DNA of 5,482 nt from Desulfarculaceae bacterium JdFR-95 (GTDB lineage Bacteria; Desulfobacterota; Desulfarculia; Desulfarculales; Desulfarculaceae). Shown here one piece after another: positions 5,456 to 5,482 of the stretch. Both the position numbers and the translations under genes were made by a program. Numbering within the stretch: position 1 is the stretch's first letter; every line of letters starts with the position of its first letter. The stretch is from contig MTPE01000016.1 of assembly GCA_002011835.1 (NCBI GenBank), forward strand, positions 597 through 6,078, given 5' to 3'. The notes under the pieces are model-generated. The model was not told the origin of the DNA. It saw only the letters and a program-made list of their open reading frames with translations, and made no database searches.

Positions 5456-5482
5456 CTAGGGTGCCAGGCCCGCGGCGCGAGG

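Noticed and set aside
5461..5467. TGGCAC on the minus strand as a sigma-54 promoter for the ParB-domain gene
   Set aside because: The -24-like element is not followed by a GC at the required -12 spacing (no TTGC).
5456..5482. C-terminal end of a further minus-strand gene with stop TAG at 5458-5456
   Set aside because: Nine codons are open to the window edge, but that is too little to support a gene, and another frame is open across the same stretch.

Overview
The window is GC-rich (about 70% by eye, with third codon positions nearly all G or C) and carries four protein genes, one of them cut by the left edge. The gene set (a glutamine-dependent NAD+ synthetase, an archaeal-type NrpR/DUF128 regulator and a PlsB-type acyltransferase) and the high GC suggest a deltaproteobacterium (Desulfobacterota). 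This is inference from gene content only. Many long open frames opposite or beside the genes are side effects of GC bias.

Layout. 1-983 (-) is the N-terminal two thirds of nadE: the whole glutaminase (nitrilase) domain and the first motif of the synthetase domain, with the rest beyond the edge. 984-1214 is a divergent promoter region. It has a perfect TATAAT box facing nadE, a TTGACC/TAGCCT pair facing the regulator, and the 10-mer AAGATTGCCG placed just upstream of each -35 box in the same orientation relative to its promoter. 1215-2231 (+) encodes a winged-helix regulator with one NrpR (DUF128) domain. 2232-2409 holds weak terminator-like structures and a good promoter with a dyad over its -10. 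2410-4854 (+) is the most striking gene: an 814-residue fusion of a PlsB-like glycerol-3-phosphate acyltransferase with a full-length GpsA-like glycerol-3-phosphate dehydrogenase domain. 4855-5044 is a convergent intergenic region with hairpins and no convincing gene. 5045-5413 (-) is a small protein made only of a ParB N-terminal-like domain.

How they may work together. On paper the fusion joins the enzyme that makes glycerol-3-phosphate to the one that acylates it, the entry to phospholipid synthesis. However, the positions of both catalytic lysines and the substrate phosphate-binding Arg-Asn of GpsA are substituted, while the glycine-rich dinucleotide loop is kept. The domain may therefore be a nucleotide-binding regulatory module rather than a working dehydrogenase. 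The NrpR-like protein, whose archaeal relatives repress nitrogen genes and respond to 2-oxoglutarate, lies divergent from a glutamine-consuming NAD+ synthetase and shares operator-like sequences with it. A link between nitrogen status, NAD supply and lipid synthesis is a testable idea, not something the sequence proves.
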